DNA of 64,000 nucleotides. It comes from Micropruina sonneratiae. Lineage in GTDB: Bacteria; Actinomycetota; Actinomycetes; Propionibacteriales; Propionibacteriaceae. Shown piece by piece: positions 1 through 9,019 of the stretch (within the stretch, counting starts at the first letter, position 1; the number at the start of each line of letters is the position of its first letter). The stretch spans positions 85,181 to 149,180 of the forward strand of contig NZ_JAPDHX010000001.1 of assembly GCF_025972045.1 (NCBI RefSeq). Direction: 5' to 3'. A model generated the notes under the pieces. It saw only the letters and a program-made list of their open reading frames with translations, was not told the DNA's origin and searched no databases. The translations under genes and the position numbers were made by a program.

Positions 1-98
1 CCCCCCGTTGGGGGGCCGGGCCGTCGCTGGGCTCGTTCGCTTCGGGGCCTGGGGGGGGGGGGGGGGGGGGGGGCCCCTGGGGGCCCCCCCCGCGGGGG
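1..98. other. G/C homopolymer stretch at the window edge, probable assembly artefact
   Basis: Long runs of G (over 20 in a row around 51-73) and C dominate the first 98 bases. No reading frame or usual regulatory signal can be recognised until the ribosome-binding site at 102-110. In related actinobacteria a small Flp-type pilin gene usually precedes the TadE-like pair, and here it cannot be seen. A similar stretch lies at 34200-34321, so a local consensus failure at hard-to-read DNA is likelier than real sequence. Confidence 0.6.
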
Positions 99-114
99 AT
101 GCAGGAGGTGTCCT

Positions 115-450
115 ATGCGGGACGAACGGGGCATGGTGAGCGTCGAGGTCGCCTTCGGCGTGCTGTTCTCAGCGGTGGTGGCGATCGGCCTGTGCTACCT
201 GATCGCGATCGTGGTGCAGCTGGGCCAGTTGCAGGCCGTGGCCGGCGAGGTGGCCCGGCAGCGGGCCCGGGGCGATGTGGCGGCCGCCGAACGGGTGGTC
301 GCCGACGCGCCGGCCGGCACCCGGGTGCGGGTCAGCGACAGCGGCGACGACCTGGTGGTCGACGTCGAGCTGGCGGCGCGGCCGTGGGCCGGGGTGATCC
401 CGGCGCTGCCACTGACGGCACGCGCGGTGGTCGCCAGGGAGGGTCGTTGA
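115..450 (+). CDS. TadE-like pilus assembly / secretion protein
   Basis: A 111-residue protein with a short polar start (MRDERGMVSVE) and a single hydrophobic segment at about residues 9-33. A soluble domain with small-residue-rich strands follows. This is the layout of TadE/TadG minor pseudopilins, whose Gly-x4-Glu-like processing region precedes the membrane helix. GGAGG at 104-108 supports the ATG. The next gene starts one base after the stop, so the two form an operon. The position beside a second TadE-like gene and a DEAH helicase matches the conserved actinobacterial helicase/secretion neighbourhood (Rv3649-Rv3656c in M. tuberculosis). Role in Tad/Flp pili is inferred from that context. 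Confidence 0.7.
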   Translation: MRDERGMVSVEVAFGVLFSAVVAIGLCYLIAIVVQLGQLQAVAGEVARQRARGDVAAAERVVADAPAGTRVRVSDSGDDLVVDVELAARPWAGVIPALPLTARAVVAREGR

Positions 451-451
451 G

Positions 452-826
452 ATGGGCCGCGACCATTCCGAGGCGGGTGTCGGGTCGGTGCTGGCCATCG
501 CGACGGTGCTGGTCCTGGTGACGCTCGCCGCGGTGGGCGGGCTGGGCCTGAGTTACGCGGCGGCGTCGCGTTCGGTCCGGCAGGCCGCCGACCTGGTCGC
601 CGTGTCGGGGGCGCAGGCCCACGCTCAGGGCGGGGACGCCTGCTCGCAGGCGCGTCGCCTGGCCGGCCGCAACGACGTCGACGTGGCGGCCTGCGAGGTG
701 ACCGGCGACCAGTTCGACTACGTGGTCGAGGTACGGGTCGTCCGGGCGGTGGGGTGGCTGATGCCCGGCCTGCCGGCGACGGTGACGGCCACCGCCTACG
801 CGGGCAATGTGGCGGGCGTGCCGTGA
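452..826 (+). CDS. TadE-like protein of the helicase/secretion neighbourhood (Rv3654c type)
   Basis: A 124-residue protein with one hydrophobic segment at about 12-35. Its ectodomain carries a QAADLVAVSGAQAHA stretch and paired cysteines (CSQARR... and ...AACEV), both typical of the Rv3654c-like TadE family. It is the distal gene of a two-gene operon. Its 3' end overlaps the 3' end of the convergent helicase gene by 31 bases. The family is known from synteny with Tad-type secretion genes and its exact role is not established. The family call rests on motif and neighbourhood. Confidence 0.75.
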   Translation: MGRDHSEAGVGSVLAIATVLVLVTLAAVGGLGLSYAAASRSVRQAADLVAVSGAQAHAQGGDACSQARRLAGRNDVDVAACEVTGDQFDYVVEVRVVRAVGWLMPGLPATVTATAYAGNVAGVP

Positions 827-3081
827 ACGGGGCGGGCGTTCGTCACCGCGAGGGCGTCGAACACGCGCAGGGCGGCGAGCCTGTCGAGCGGGGTGTTGCC
901 CGAACCGCACCGGGGCGACACCACGCACCGCGGGCAGCCCTTCTCACACCCGCAGCGGGCGAGCAGCTGGGCGGTGGCCGCCAGCCAGGGCTGGGCCAAC
1001 TCGAAGGCTTGGTCGGCGAAACCCGAGCCACCGGGCAGGCCGTCGTGGACGAACACGGTCGGCGCGCCGGTGTCGGCATGGTGGGTGATGGACAGCCCGC
1101 CCACGTCGCCGTGGTCGCAGGGCGTGAAGCCGGGCAGCAGCCCGATCGCGGCGTGTTCAGCGGCGTGCAGGCCACCTGCCAGCGTGCGCTCGTCGAGGTC
1201 GCAGGCGTCCGGCAGGGTCCACCACAGCGCCCGGGTCCGAAAGGTGCGTGCCGGCAGCTCCAGGGGAGTGGAATCCCAGACGGTGCCGGTGGCGGCGTCC
1301 CGCCGCAGATAGCCGGTCACCTGGCTGGTCAGTTCGATCGTGCCGGCGAACAGCGACCCCTGGCCGAGTGGGCGTCGCCGGTCGGTCGAGACCACCCGCG
1401 CGGACGCCTGCGACAGCGCCTGGGTGAACCATTCGGCCCGCAGGGCGCGGCACAGCGCCACCCCGGCGTCCAGGTCATAGTCCTCGACCAGCCACTGCTC
1501 GCCCTGGTGCAGGTAGACCGCGCCGGTGTGCACGGTCCGATCCGCTGCGGCGGCGTCCACCTGGCCGATCACCCGTCCTGTGTCGGCCTGGATGATCTCG
1601 ACGCCGGTTCCCGCGATCGAGCGCAGGTCGATCCGGTCGACGGCTCGGGTGGGCGCCGTCCAGTACCAGGCGGCGCCGCGCCGGCGCAGCACGCCGCCGG
1701 CCGTCAGTCGCTCCAGCAGGGCGGTCATGCCGTCGCCGAAGAACTCCTCATCGGCGGCCCGGACGGGCAACTCCTGCGCGGCGGCCGCCAGGTGCGCACC
1801 GAGCACGGCGGGCTGGTCGTGGTGCAGCACGGTGGCCTCGATCGGGGCGTCGAACAGGGCCTCGGGATGGTCGCACAGCCAGCTGTCCAGCGGCTCGGGC
1901 CGGGCGATCAGCACCGCGAGGGCGTCCCGGCCGTCGCGGCCGGCACGTCCCGCCTGCTGCCACAGCGCTGCGAGCGAGCCCGGGTAGCCGATGGTGAGCA
2001 CCGCGTCCATGCCGGTCAGGTCGACACCCAACTCCAGGGCGTTGGTGCAGGCAACACCGCGCAGCCGGCCCGACGACAGGCCGTCCTCGAGCTCGCGCCG
2101 GTCGGCGGCCAGGTAGCCGGCACGGTACGACGCGATGTCGTCGGGCACCAGGCAGAGCCGGCGGGCCCGCTCGGCCACCAGTTCGGCCTGCACCCTCGAA
2201 CTGGTGAAGGCCAGCGCCTGCTCGCCGGAATCGACCAGCCGGGCCAGCATGCCCGCCCCCTCACGATGGGCGTCCTCCTCGCCCTGCCAGAGCACGAAAT
2301 CGAGGGCCGACCGACTGCAGGTGTCGGTGTCGACGGCGAGCACCTCGGTGACGCCGGCCAGCCGGTGCAGGTGCTGCGCCGGGTCGGCGATGGTGCCCGA
2401 CGCCGAGATGAAGACGGGGTCGGCGCCGTAGTGCCGGCAGATCCGCCGCAGCCGGCGCAGCACGTTCGCTACGTGTGCGCCGAACACGCCGCGGTAGCGG
2501 TGCGCCTCGTCGACCACGACGTAGCGCAGCGAACGCAACAGCCCCTGCCACCGTTCGTGGCCGGGCAGTACCGAGCGGTGCAGCATGTCGGGGTTGGTCA
2601 GCACGAAGGTGGCGAAGTCGCGGGCGAAGCGGCGCTCCTCGGCGTCGGAGTCGCCGTCGAGGGTCGATACCCGCCACGACGCGCCGCCCAGGCCGGTGAC
2701 CCGCCGGGCCTGGTCGTGGGCCAGGGCCTTGGTCGGCGCGAGGTACAGCGCGGTGTGGGCGCGGGCCGCGCTCGACCAGCGGTGCGCGCCGCAGTCGCGG
2801 CCGATGGCGCCCTCCGCGGTGGCCGCCACGATCGGCAGCAGATAGGCCAGCGACTTGCCCGAGCCGGTCGAGGTGCTGAGCGCGACATGGCGGCCGGCGA
2901 AGGCGGCGTCGGCCGCGAGTTGCTGGTGCTGCCACAGGGTCGCGACCCCCTGGCCGGCCAGCACCTGCCGTACCGGCTCCGAGACCCAGTCGGGAAAGGC
3001 GGCGGTGAGTCCCGGGCGGGCCGGACGCCGGTGGACGTGCCGCACCTGCTCGCGGCCCTCGATCCACCCCGGTATCGCCAT
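796..3081 (-). CDS. DEAH-box helicase with C-terminal DUF1998 (MrfA/Rv3649-like)
   Basis: An SF2 helicase of 761 residues. Walker A STSTGSGKS lies at about 69-77, the Walker B DEAH at 191-194, and a helicase C-terminal domain follows (LELGVDLTGMD, QQAGRAGRDG). The tail carries a cysteine cluster (CGCEKGCPRC, near 710-719) of the DUF1998/MZB zinc-binding kind. B. subtilis MrfA, a mitomycin-repair helicase, and the actinobacterial Rv3649 helicases share this plan, so a DNA-repair role is plausible. I chose the ATG at 3081 because CACCCT sits six bases upstream, as at other leaderless starts here. An in-frame ATG at 3120 is possible and would add 13 residues. Confidence 0.88.
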   Translation of the reverse strand: MAIPGWIEGREQVRHVHRRPARPGLTAAFPDWVSEPVRQVLAGQGVATLWQHQQLAADAAFAGRHVALSTSTGSGKSLAYLLPIVAATAEGAIGRDCGAHRWSSAARAHTALYLAPTKALAHDQARRVTGLGGASWRVSTLDGDSDAEERRFARDFATFVLTNPDMLHRSVLPGHERWQGLLRSLRYVVVDEAHRYRGVFGAHVANVLRRLRRICRHYGADPVFISASGTIADPAQHLHRLAGVTEVLAVDTDTCSRSALDFVLWQGEEDAHREGAGMLARLVDSGEQALAFTSSRVQAELVAERARRLCLVPDDIASYRAGYLAADRRELEDGLSSGRLRGVACTNALELGVDLTGMDAVLTIGYPGSLAALWQQAGRAGRDGRDALAVLIARPEPLDSWLCDHPEALFDAPIEATVLHHDQPAVLGAHLAAAAQELPVRAADEEFFGDGMTALLERLTAGGVLRRRGAAWYWTAPTRAVDRIDLRSIAGTGVEIIQADTGRVIGQVDAAAADRTVHTGAVYLHQGEQWLVEDYDLDAGVALCRALRAEWFTQALSQASARVVSTDRRRPLGQGSLFAGTIELTSQVTGYLRRDAATGTVWDSTPLELPARTFRTRALWWTLPDACDLDERTLAGGLHAAEHAAIGLLPGFTPCDHGDVGGLSITHHADTGAPTVFVHDGLPGGSGFADQAFELAQPWLAATAQLLARCGCEKGCPRCVVSPRCGSGNTPLDRLAALRVFDALAVTNARPVHGTPATLPA

Positions 3082-3136
3082 GCCCACAGGGTGCCACGAT
3101 CCGCCGACGGAGTCGCCCATGACGTGTCCCGCGGGG

Positions 3137-4651
3137 TCACAGCGCCCGGTGGGTCACCGTTCCTGCGCACACGGTCAGCGCGACCGGCATCGCTCGCAGC
3201 GCCGCCGCCGCGGCGGCCGGGTCCGGGGCGGGCGCGAGCGGGTCGGCGTCCAGCAGCACCAGGTCGCCCGGCTCGCCCGGTCGCAGCCGGCGTCCGTCCA
3301 CCGACGCAGCGAGGGCCTCCCGCGCGGTCAGTGACTGCTCCGCGTGCCAGCCAGGGCGCTCGTCGCCGCTGCGATGGACGGCACAGGCCATCGCCAGCCA
3401 CGGGTCGAGCGGTGCCACCGGCGCGTCGGAGCCCAGCGCCAGCCGAACGCCGGAGTCCAGCATCGATCGCAACGGGAAGCACCGGGCCGCCCGTTCAGAC
3501 CCCCAGACACCCTCGGTCAGGTCACGGTCGTCGAGCAGGTGTGCGGGCTGCACGCTGGCGGTCAGCCCCAGGGCGGCCAGCCGGCGCACGGTCGGCTGGT
3601 CGATCAGCTGGGCGTGCTCCACCGACCCACGGCCACCGGCCGCGGCGAAGGCGTCCACCGCGGCGGTGTTGGCCCGGTCGCCGATGGCGTGCAGGGCGAC
3701 CTCGAGCCCCGCCCCGGTGGCCCGCCGGACGAGGTCCGCGAGTTCGTCCGGGCTGTAGTTGGCCTGTCCGCACGGATGGTCGGGGGTGGCCGGCCCGTCG
3801 CTGTAGGGCGCGAACGTCGACGCGGTCCGGCTGCCCAGCGAGCCGTCGGAGATGATCTTCAGCGCGCCCATCACCGCCAGCGCGTCGCCGCCCGGCAGCG
3901 CGTCGCCGGTGCGCAGCCCCGCCGCCAGCACCCGCCCCAACTGGTGGGGGTAGACGGCGCAGCGGACCCGTACCGGCCCGACCCCGGCCGCGAGCCGGCG
4001 GGGCCAGTCGACGAAGCTGTCGGCGAACTCGAAATCGACCAGCCCGGTGATACCTCGGGCCGCCAGCCGGGAAACCGGCTCGGCGAAGTCGGCCGGCTCG
4101 GGTGCGCTGCCCGGCAACTCGTCGATCCGGCGCAGCAGGGCGAACCATTCCTGCTCGGTCACCACCTCGTCACGTGCCGGGGCGCCCAGCAGCGCCAGTG
4201 CCGCCGAGTTCAGCCAGCCGTTGTGGGCGTCACCCGAGATCAGCACCACCGGGCGGCCCCCGCTGACGGCGTCCAGTTCGGCCACCGTCGGTTGCCTGGC
4301 CCAACCCGCCGAGCGGAACCCGAACCCGAACACCGTGCCGCCCGGACGCCGCAACGCCCCCGCCAGCAGCTCCAGCACCGCACCGGGCCCGTCGGTGCCG
4401 TCCAGCTGCACCATGCGCGCCGTCCGCACCCACTGGGTGGCGTGCACGTGGGCGTCCCACAGCCCGGGAATTGCCCAGCGCCCGGCGCCGTCGATCTCCG
4501 ACACGCCGGGCCGCGGCGGCAGCGGGTCCGTGTCGCCGGCGCCGACCGCGGCGACCACCCCGTCCGCGATCAGCAGGTCCGCGGGCGCGGCCGGGCCGTC
4601 GCCGTCCAGGTCGACCACCCGCACGCCGCGCACCAGCACCGACCCGCTCAC
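3137..4651 (-). CDS. amidohydrolase family 3 (YtcJ-like) metal-dependent hydrolase
   Basis: A 504-residue protein with the amidohydrolase superfamily order: an N-terminal beta sandwich, the metal-binding HVHATQW motif after PGLWDAH at about residue 62, a central TIM barrel with ALHAIGDRANT, and a late SDAPVAPLDPW stretch. This matches the YtcJ/N-substituted formamide deformylase subgroup. The substrate cannot be read from sequence. A long upstream reading frame continues in phase, but the GTG at 4651 is the sensible start. It begins the domain, and TACCCT lies seven bases upstream. It is divergent from the methyltransferase at 4721. Confidence 0.85.
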   Translation of the reverse strand: MSGSVLVRGVRVVDLDGDGPAAPADLLIADGVVAAVGAGDTDPLPPRPGVSEIDGAGRWAIPGLWDAHVHATQWVRTARMVQLDGTDGPGAVLELLAGALRRPGGTVFGFGFRSAGWARQPTVAELDAVSGGRPVVLISGDAHNGWLNSAALALLGAPARDEVVTEQEWFALLRRIDELPGSAPEPADFAEPVSRLAARGITGLVDFEFADSFVDWPRRLAAGVGPVRVRCAVYPHQLGRVLAAGLRTGDALPGGDALAVMGALKIISDGSLGSRTASTFAPYSDGPATPDHPCGQANYSPDELADLVRRATGAGLEVALHAIGDRANTAAVDAFAAAGGRGSVEHAQLIDQPTVRRLAALGLTASVQPAHLLDDRDLTEGVWGSERAARCFPLRSMLDSGVRLALGSDAPVAPLDPWLAMACAVHRSGDERPGWHAEQSLTAREALAASVDGRRLRPGEPGDLVLLDADPLAPAPDPAAAAAALRAMPVALTVCAGTVTHRAL

Positions 4652-4720
4652 GCGCAGCAGGGTAGTGCGACGCACGGCGGCGTCGGGGCTGCGTCCCGCG
4701 GGGTGTGGCAGGCTGCAACG
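4652..4720. promoter_or_regulatory. short divergent intergenic region with two leaderless-type -10 boxes
   Basis: On the minus strand TACCCT (4659-4664) is followed by seven bases and the GTG at 4651. On the plus strand CAGGCT (4709-4714) is followed by six bases and the GTG at 4721. Neither gene has a Shine-Dalgarno sequence, so both are probably transcribed from the first base of the start codon. Confidence 0.5.
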
Positions 4721-6211
4721 GTGCTCCCCGCCTCCACCGCCCGTCACCTGGCCGATCGGCTGCGCGCCGCCGGCTACGCATTCGATCCGGTCTCCGAGCG
4801 CCTCGGCACGGCCGGGCTGGAGGGGTTGGCGCGCAACGCGACGATCCCCGCCGCCCGGGCGCTGGCCGGCGCCGGCGACCCACAGGCCACCCTGATCCGC
4901 GCCTTCGCTCTGCAGCAGGACGTCCCGGCCGCGGCGCTGGCCGCCGCCCTCGGCGACCTGGAGCCGCTCGAGCCCATCCTGCGGCCCGGTGACGGTCCGG
5001 ACACCCTGCGGGCGGCCATCGAGATCCGGCCGTACGCGTTCAGCGACACCGCCGGCGAGCACGACGGCTGGCTCGCCTCCGACCTCACCCCCACCCTGGA
5101 CGGGCGGATCGGCCCCGTCCGCGACGACTTCGTGCTCGGCCTCTCCCCGGCCTCGGTCACGCTGGCCCAGTTGACCATGCCGGCGCCGGTCGGCACGGCA
5201 CTCGACCTGGGATGCGGCGGCGGCGTCCAGGCCATGCACCTGGCCACCCACGCCGCCGAGGTGGTCGCGACCGACCTCAACCCGCGGGCCTGCGCGATGA
5301 CCGCGCTGACCGCCGCTCTCAACGCCCTCGACGTGGACATCCGGCAGGGCTCGCTGTACGAACCGGTCGAGGCCGACAGCTTCGACCTGATCGTCAGCAA
5401 CCCGCCCTACGTCATGTCGCCGCCGGACGCCTCGCGGCTGGTCTACCGCGAAGGCTCGTTCACCGCCGACGGGTTGGTCCGGGCCGTCGTCACCGGCGCG
5501 CCGGCCCGGCTCAGGCCCGGCGGGGCGCTGCAGGTGCTCGGCAACTGGGCGATCACCGCCGACCAACCGTGGCAGGAGCGGCTGGCCGGCTGGATCGATC
5601 CGACCGGCTGCGACGCGCTGGTGCTGCAGCGCGAACTCCTCGACCCCTACGAGTACATCGAGCTGTGGCTGACCGACGCCGGCCTGGTCGGCACCGACGA
5701 GTACCGCAGCCGCTACGCCGAATGGGTCGACTACTTCGACTCCCTCGGCATCGTCGGAGTCGGCCTGGGCTGGCTCACGCTGTACCGCAACGACGCCGAC
5801 CAGCCGGTGCTGCGTTTCGACGACTGGCCGCACCGCACCCATCCCGGAATCGGGGACGCCTTCGCCGCGTTCCCGGACGCCGCCCGCGCGGCCCGGCTGC
5901 CGGACGCCGACCTGCTGGCCGCCACCCTCACCCTCGACGGGGCGGTCGCCTCCGAGTCGCTGGGACGCCCCGGCGCCGAGGACCCCGAACACATCGTGTA
6001 CCGGCGGCCGGCCGGCTTCGGCCGTGCCGTGGAGGTCGACACCGCGCTGGCGGCGGTGACCGGCGCCTGTGACGGGGAGCTGCCACTGGGCCTGCTGATC
6101 GACGCCGTCGCCGACCTGCTCGACTCCGACGAGGCCGCTCTGCGCGGCGACCTGCTGCCCCGGCTGCGGCCGCTGATCGAGGACGGTTTCCTGCACCTGG
6201 TCGCCCGCTGA
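4721..6211 (+). CDS. class I SAM-dependent methyltransferase with NPPY motif
   Basis: A 496-residue protein. The SAM-binding motif I is ALDLGCGGGVQAMHLA (about residues 164-179), motif II is VVATDLNP, and SNPPYVMSP marks the acceptor-binding loop of the HemK/N6-type methyltransferases. An N-terminal helical region of about 110 residues and a C-terminal helical region of about 200 residues flank the catalytic domain. This is the plan of actinobacterial 'methyltransferase DUF7059/DUF7782' proteins. NPPY suggests an amide or amino-nitrogen acceptor in protein, rRNA or DNA, and the target is unknown. It starts with GTG and lies upstream of topA in the same direction. Confidence 0.8.
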   Translation: MLPASTARHLADRLRAAGYAFDPVSERLGTAGLEGLARNATIPAARALAGAGDPQATLIRAFALQQDVPAAALAAALGDLEPLEPILRPGDGPDTLRAAIEIRPYAFSDTAGEHDGWLASDLTPTLDGRIGPVRDDFVLGLSPASVTLAQLTMPAPVGTALDLGCGGGVQAMHLATHAAEVVATDLNPRACAMTALTAALNALDVDIRQGSLYEPVEADSFDLIVSNPPYVMSPPDASRLVYREGSFTADGLVRAVVTGAPARLRPGGALQVLGNWAITADQPWQERLAGWIDPTGCDALVLQRELLDPYEYIELWLTDAGLVGTDEYRSRYAEWVDYFDSLGIVGVGLGWLTLYRNDADQPVLRFDDWPHRTHPGIGDAFAAFPDAARAARLPDADLLAATLTLDGAVASESLGRPGAEDPEHIVYRRPAGFGRAVEVDTALAAVTGACDGELPLGLLIDAVADLLDSDEAALRGDLLPRLRPLIEDGFLHLVAR

Positions 6212-6249
6212 GCGGCCACCGAGGGGCCACGCGGCGGGCCGGCCGATGG

Positions 6250-6277
6250 TTGAGCCGTCGATCTTTGTGGCTACCAT
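6250..6277 (+). promoter_or_regulatory. candidate sigma-70-type promoter of topA
   Basis: TTGAGC (6250-6255) and TACCAT (6272-6277) are separated by 16 bases and lie about 50 bases upstream of the topA start. This is the only good -35/-10 pair in the 114-base gap. Confidence 0.45.
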
Positions 6278-6325
6278 TCGCTCCTGAGGCCTCATCGGCC
6301 GACAACCCCAGCAGGAAAGAACCCC

Positions 6326-9013
6326 GTGGCAACAGCAGGCAAGAAGGCGCTGGTGATCGTCGAGTCACCGGCCAAGGCGACCAAGATCGCAAGTTTCCTC
6401 GGCACCGGCTACGTCGTCGAGTCGAGCCGCGGTCACGTCGCCGACCTGCCGACCGGCGCGTCGGAGGTGCCCGCCAAGTACAAGGGTGAGAAGTGGGCGC
6501 GCACCGGCGTCAACGTCGACAACGACTTCGAACCGCTGTACGTGGTGCAGGCCGACAAGAAGAGCACCATCCGCGACCTGAAGGCAAAGCTCGCCACCGC
6601 CGACGAACTCCTGCTCGCCACCGACGAGGACCGCGAGGGTGAGGCCATCGCGTGGCATCTGCTGCAGCAGCTGAAGCCGAAGGTGCCGGTACGCCGGATG
6701 GTCTTCCACGAGATCACCCCGCAGGCGATCGCGGACGCCGTCGCCAACCCGCGCGAGCTCAACACCGACCTGGTCGACGCGCAGGAGACCCGACGCATCC
6801 TCGACCGGCTGTACGGCTACGAGGTGTCGCCGGTGCTGTGGAAGAAGGTGATGCCGCGGCTGTCGGCGGGCCGCGTCCAGTCCGTCGCCACCCGGCTCGT
6901 CGTCGACCGTGAGCGCGAGCGGATGGCCTTCCGGGCGGCCAGCTACGCCGGCATCGAGGCGGTGCTGAACGCGGGCGAGAACGCCGACCCGCGCACCTTC
7001 GGCGCCACCCTTACCAACGTCAGCGACCTGCGGGTCGCCACCGGCCGCGACTTCGACCCCCAGGGCCGGCTGACCGGCAAGGGGCTGCTGCACCTGTCGC
7101 TGCCGCAGGCCGAGTCGCTGGCCGAGGCGTTGCGGGCCGCCAGCTACGCCGTCGTCTCGGTCGAGGCCAAGCCGTACACCCGGCGTCCGTACGCACCGTT
7201 CCGGACCACCACCCTGCAGCAGGACGCCGGGCGCAAGCTGGGCTTCACCGCCGAGCGGACGATGCGCGTCGCCCAGGACCTGTACGAGCGCGGCTTCATC
7301 ACCTATATGCGGACCGACTCGATCCAGCTCTCCCAGACCGCCATCGACGCGGCCCGTTCCCAGGTGAAGAAGCTGTTCGGCGGCCAGTACCTGCCGGACA
7401 AGCCGCGGGTCTACACCTCGAAGGTGAAGAACGCGCAGGAGGCGCACGAGGCGATCCGCCCCGCCGGCGAGACGTTCGCCGCGCCGAAGGAGACCGGCCT
7501 GGTCGGGGACGCGCTGCGACTGTACGAACTGGTCTGGAAGCGAACCCTGGCCTCGCAGATGAAGGACGCCGTGGGCGAGTCGGTCAGCATCCGGATCGGC
7601 GCCACGCTGCCCGAGCGTATCGGCGTCACCGACGCCACCACCGGCGAGGTCACCGAGACCGGCCGGTGCACGTTCAGCGCCTCCGGTCGCACCATCACCT
7701 TCCCGGGCTTCCTGAAGGCGTACGTGGTCGGCGTCGACGACGACGAGACCTCCGACGACGCCCAGGCACGGCTGCCGCAGCTCGTCGCCGGGGCGGCGCT
7801 GACCGCCGACGAACTGACTGCCGCCGGCCACGACACCCGGCCGCCGGCGCGCTACACCGAGCCGTCGCTGGTGGCGAAGCTGGAGGAACTGGAGATCGGC
7901 CGGCCCTCCACCTACGCCTCGATCATCCGCACCATCACCAGTCGCGACTACGTGTTCAAGAAGGGCTCGGCGCTGGTGCCGACCTGGCTCGCGTTCGCCG
8001 TCACCCGGCTTCTCGAGGAGCACTTCCCCAAGCTGGTCGACTACGCCTTCACCGCCGAACTCGAGGACACCCTGGACGAGATCGCCAAGGGTGAGGCGGC
8101 GCGGCTGCAGGTGCTCAACGATTTCTATTTCGGCCCGGACGGGGCCACCCACGAGGGCCTGAACACGCTGGTCAACGAACTCGGTGAGATCGACGCTCGC
8201 GAGCTGTCCACTTATCCATTGGGCGATTCCGGCATCGCGGTGCGGGTGGGACGCTACGGCACCTACGTCGAGGACGCCGACGGACGGCGCGCCAACGTCC
8301 CCGAGGAGTTGCCGCCCGACGAACTGACGATCGAACTGGCCACCCAGCTGCTGGAGCAGCCCGCCGGCGAGGAGCGCGAGCTGGGCGTCGACCCCGACAC
8401 CGGCAACCGCGTGGTGGCCAAGTCGGGACGCTACGGCCCCTACGTCACCGAGGTGCTGCCCGAGGACGCCCCCAAGTCGGCCAAGCCGCGCACCGGGTCG
8501 CTGTTCGCCTCGATGAGCCTGGACACGGTCACCCTGGACGACGCGCTGCGGCTGATGAGCCTGCCCCGGGTCGTCGGGACGGCGTCCGACGGGGTCGAGA
8601 TCACCGCCCAGAACGGACGCTACGGGCCTTACCTGAAGAAGGGCACCGATTCGCGTTCGCTCACCGCCGAGGAACAGATCTTCGGTATCACCCTGGCCGA
8701 GGCCGAGGAGATCTACGCCCAGCCGAAGACCCGGGGCCGGGCCCGGGCCGCCGCCGCCCCGCTCAAGGAACTCGGCGACGATCCGGTGTCGGGCAAGCCG
8801 ATGGTGATCAAGGACGGCCGGTTCGGCGCCTACGTCACCGACGGTGAGATCAACGCCACCCTGCGCAAGGACGACTCGGTGGAGGCCATCACCGCCGAAC
8901 GCGCCGCGGAACTGCTCGCCGAGAAGCGGGCCAAGGGGCCGGCGCCGAAGAAGCGCACGACGAGGCGGACGACCAAGGCCGGCGCCAAGCGCGCCCCCGC
9001 CAAGCGCGGCTGA
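6326..9013 (+). CDS. topA: DNA topoisomerase I (type IA)
   Basis: An 895-residue protein that relaxes negative supercoils through a 5'-phosphotyrosine intermediate. The Toprim domain begins ALVIVESPAKA and includes the acidic ATDEDREGEAIAW motif. The catalytic tyrosine is in FITYMRTDS at about residue 327. The C-terminal half has the repeated G-R-Y-G-P/T-Y-V modules of actinobacterial TopA and ends in a Lys/Arg-rich tail (KKRTTRRTTKAGAKR), as in mycobacterial enzymes. It lacks the zinc fingers of the E. coli enzyme. Start is GTG, preceded by GGAAAGA. It heads a run with the CYTH/CHAD-like gene, tmk and holB, all in one direction and tightly spaced. Confidence 0.97.
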   Translation: MATAGKKALVIVESPAKATKIASFLGTGYVVESSRGHVADLPTGASEVPAKYKGEKWARTGVNVDNDFEPLYVVQADKKSTIRDLKAKLATADELLLATDEDREGEAIAWHLLQQLKPKVPVRRMVFHEITPQAIADAVANPRELNTDLVDAQETRRILDRLYGYEVSPVLWKKVMPRLSAGRVQSVATRLVVDRERERMAFRAASYAGIEAVLNAGENADPRTFGATLTNVSDLRVATGRDFDPQGRLTGKGLLHLSLPQAESLAEALRAASYAVVSVEAKPYTRRPYAPFRTTTLQQDAGRKLGFTAERTMRVAQDLYERGFITYMRTDSIQLSQTAIDAARSQVKKLFGGQYLPDKPRVYTSKVKNAQEAHEAIRPAGETFAAPKETGLVGDALRLYELVWKRTLASQMKDAVGESVSIRIGATLPERIGVTDATTGEVTETGRCTFSASGRTITFPGFLKAYVVGVDDDETSDDAQARLPQLVAGAALTADELTAAGHDTRPPARYTEPSLVAKLEELEIGRPSTYASIIRTITSRDYVFKKGSALVPTWLAFAVTRLLEEHFPKLVDYAFTAELEDTLDEIAKGEAARLQVLNDFYFGPDGATHEGLNTLVNELGEIDARELSTYPLGDSGIAVRVGRYGTYVEDADGRRANVPEELPPDELTIELATQLLEQPAGEERELGVDPDTGNRVVAKSGRYGPYVTEVLPEDAPKSAKPRTGSLFASMSLDTVTLDDALRLMSLPRVVGTASDGVEITAQNGRYGPYLKKGTDSRSLTAEEQIFGITLAEAEEIYAQPKTRGRARAAAAPLKELGDDPVSGKPMVIKDGRFGAYVTDGEINATLRKDDSVEAITAERAAELLAEKRAKGPAPKKRTTRRTTKAGAKRAPAKRG

Positions 9014-9019
9014 TCCACG

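Noticed and set aside
754-3855. Very long plus-strand frame (over 1000 codons) opposite the helicase and amidohydrolase genes
   Set aside because: Its translation is Gly/Arg/Gln-rich without domains, while the minus strand has complete helicase and hydrolase motifs. Typical shadow frame of high-GC DNA.
3137-6295. Amidohydrolase frame extended upstream to 6295
   Set aside because: The extra 548 codons run antisense through the methyltransferase and have low-complexity sequence. The GTG at 4651 with a -10 box is the natural start.
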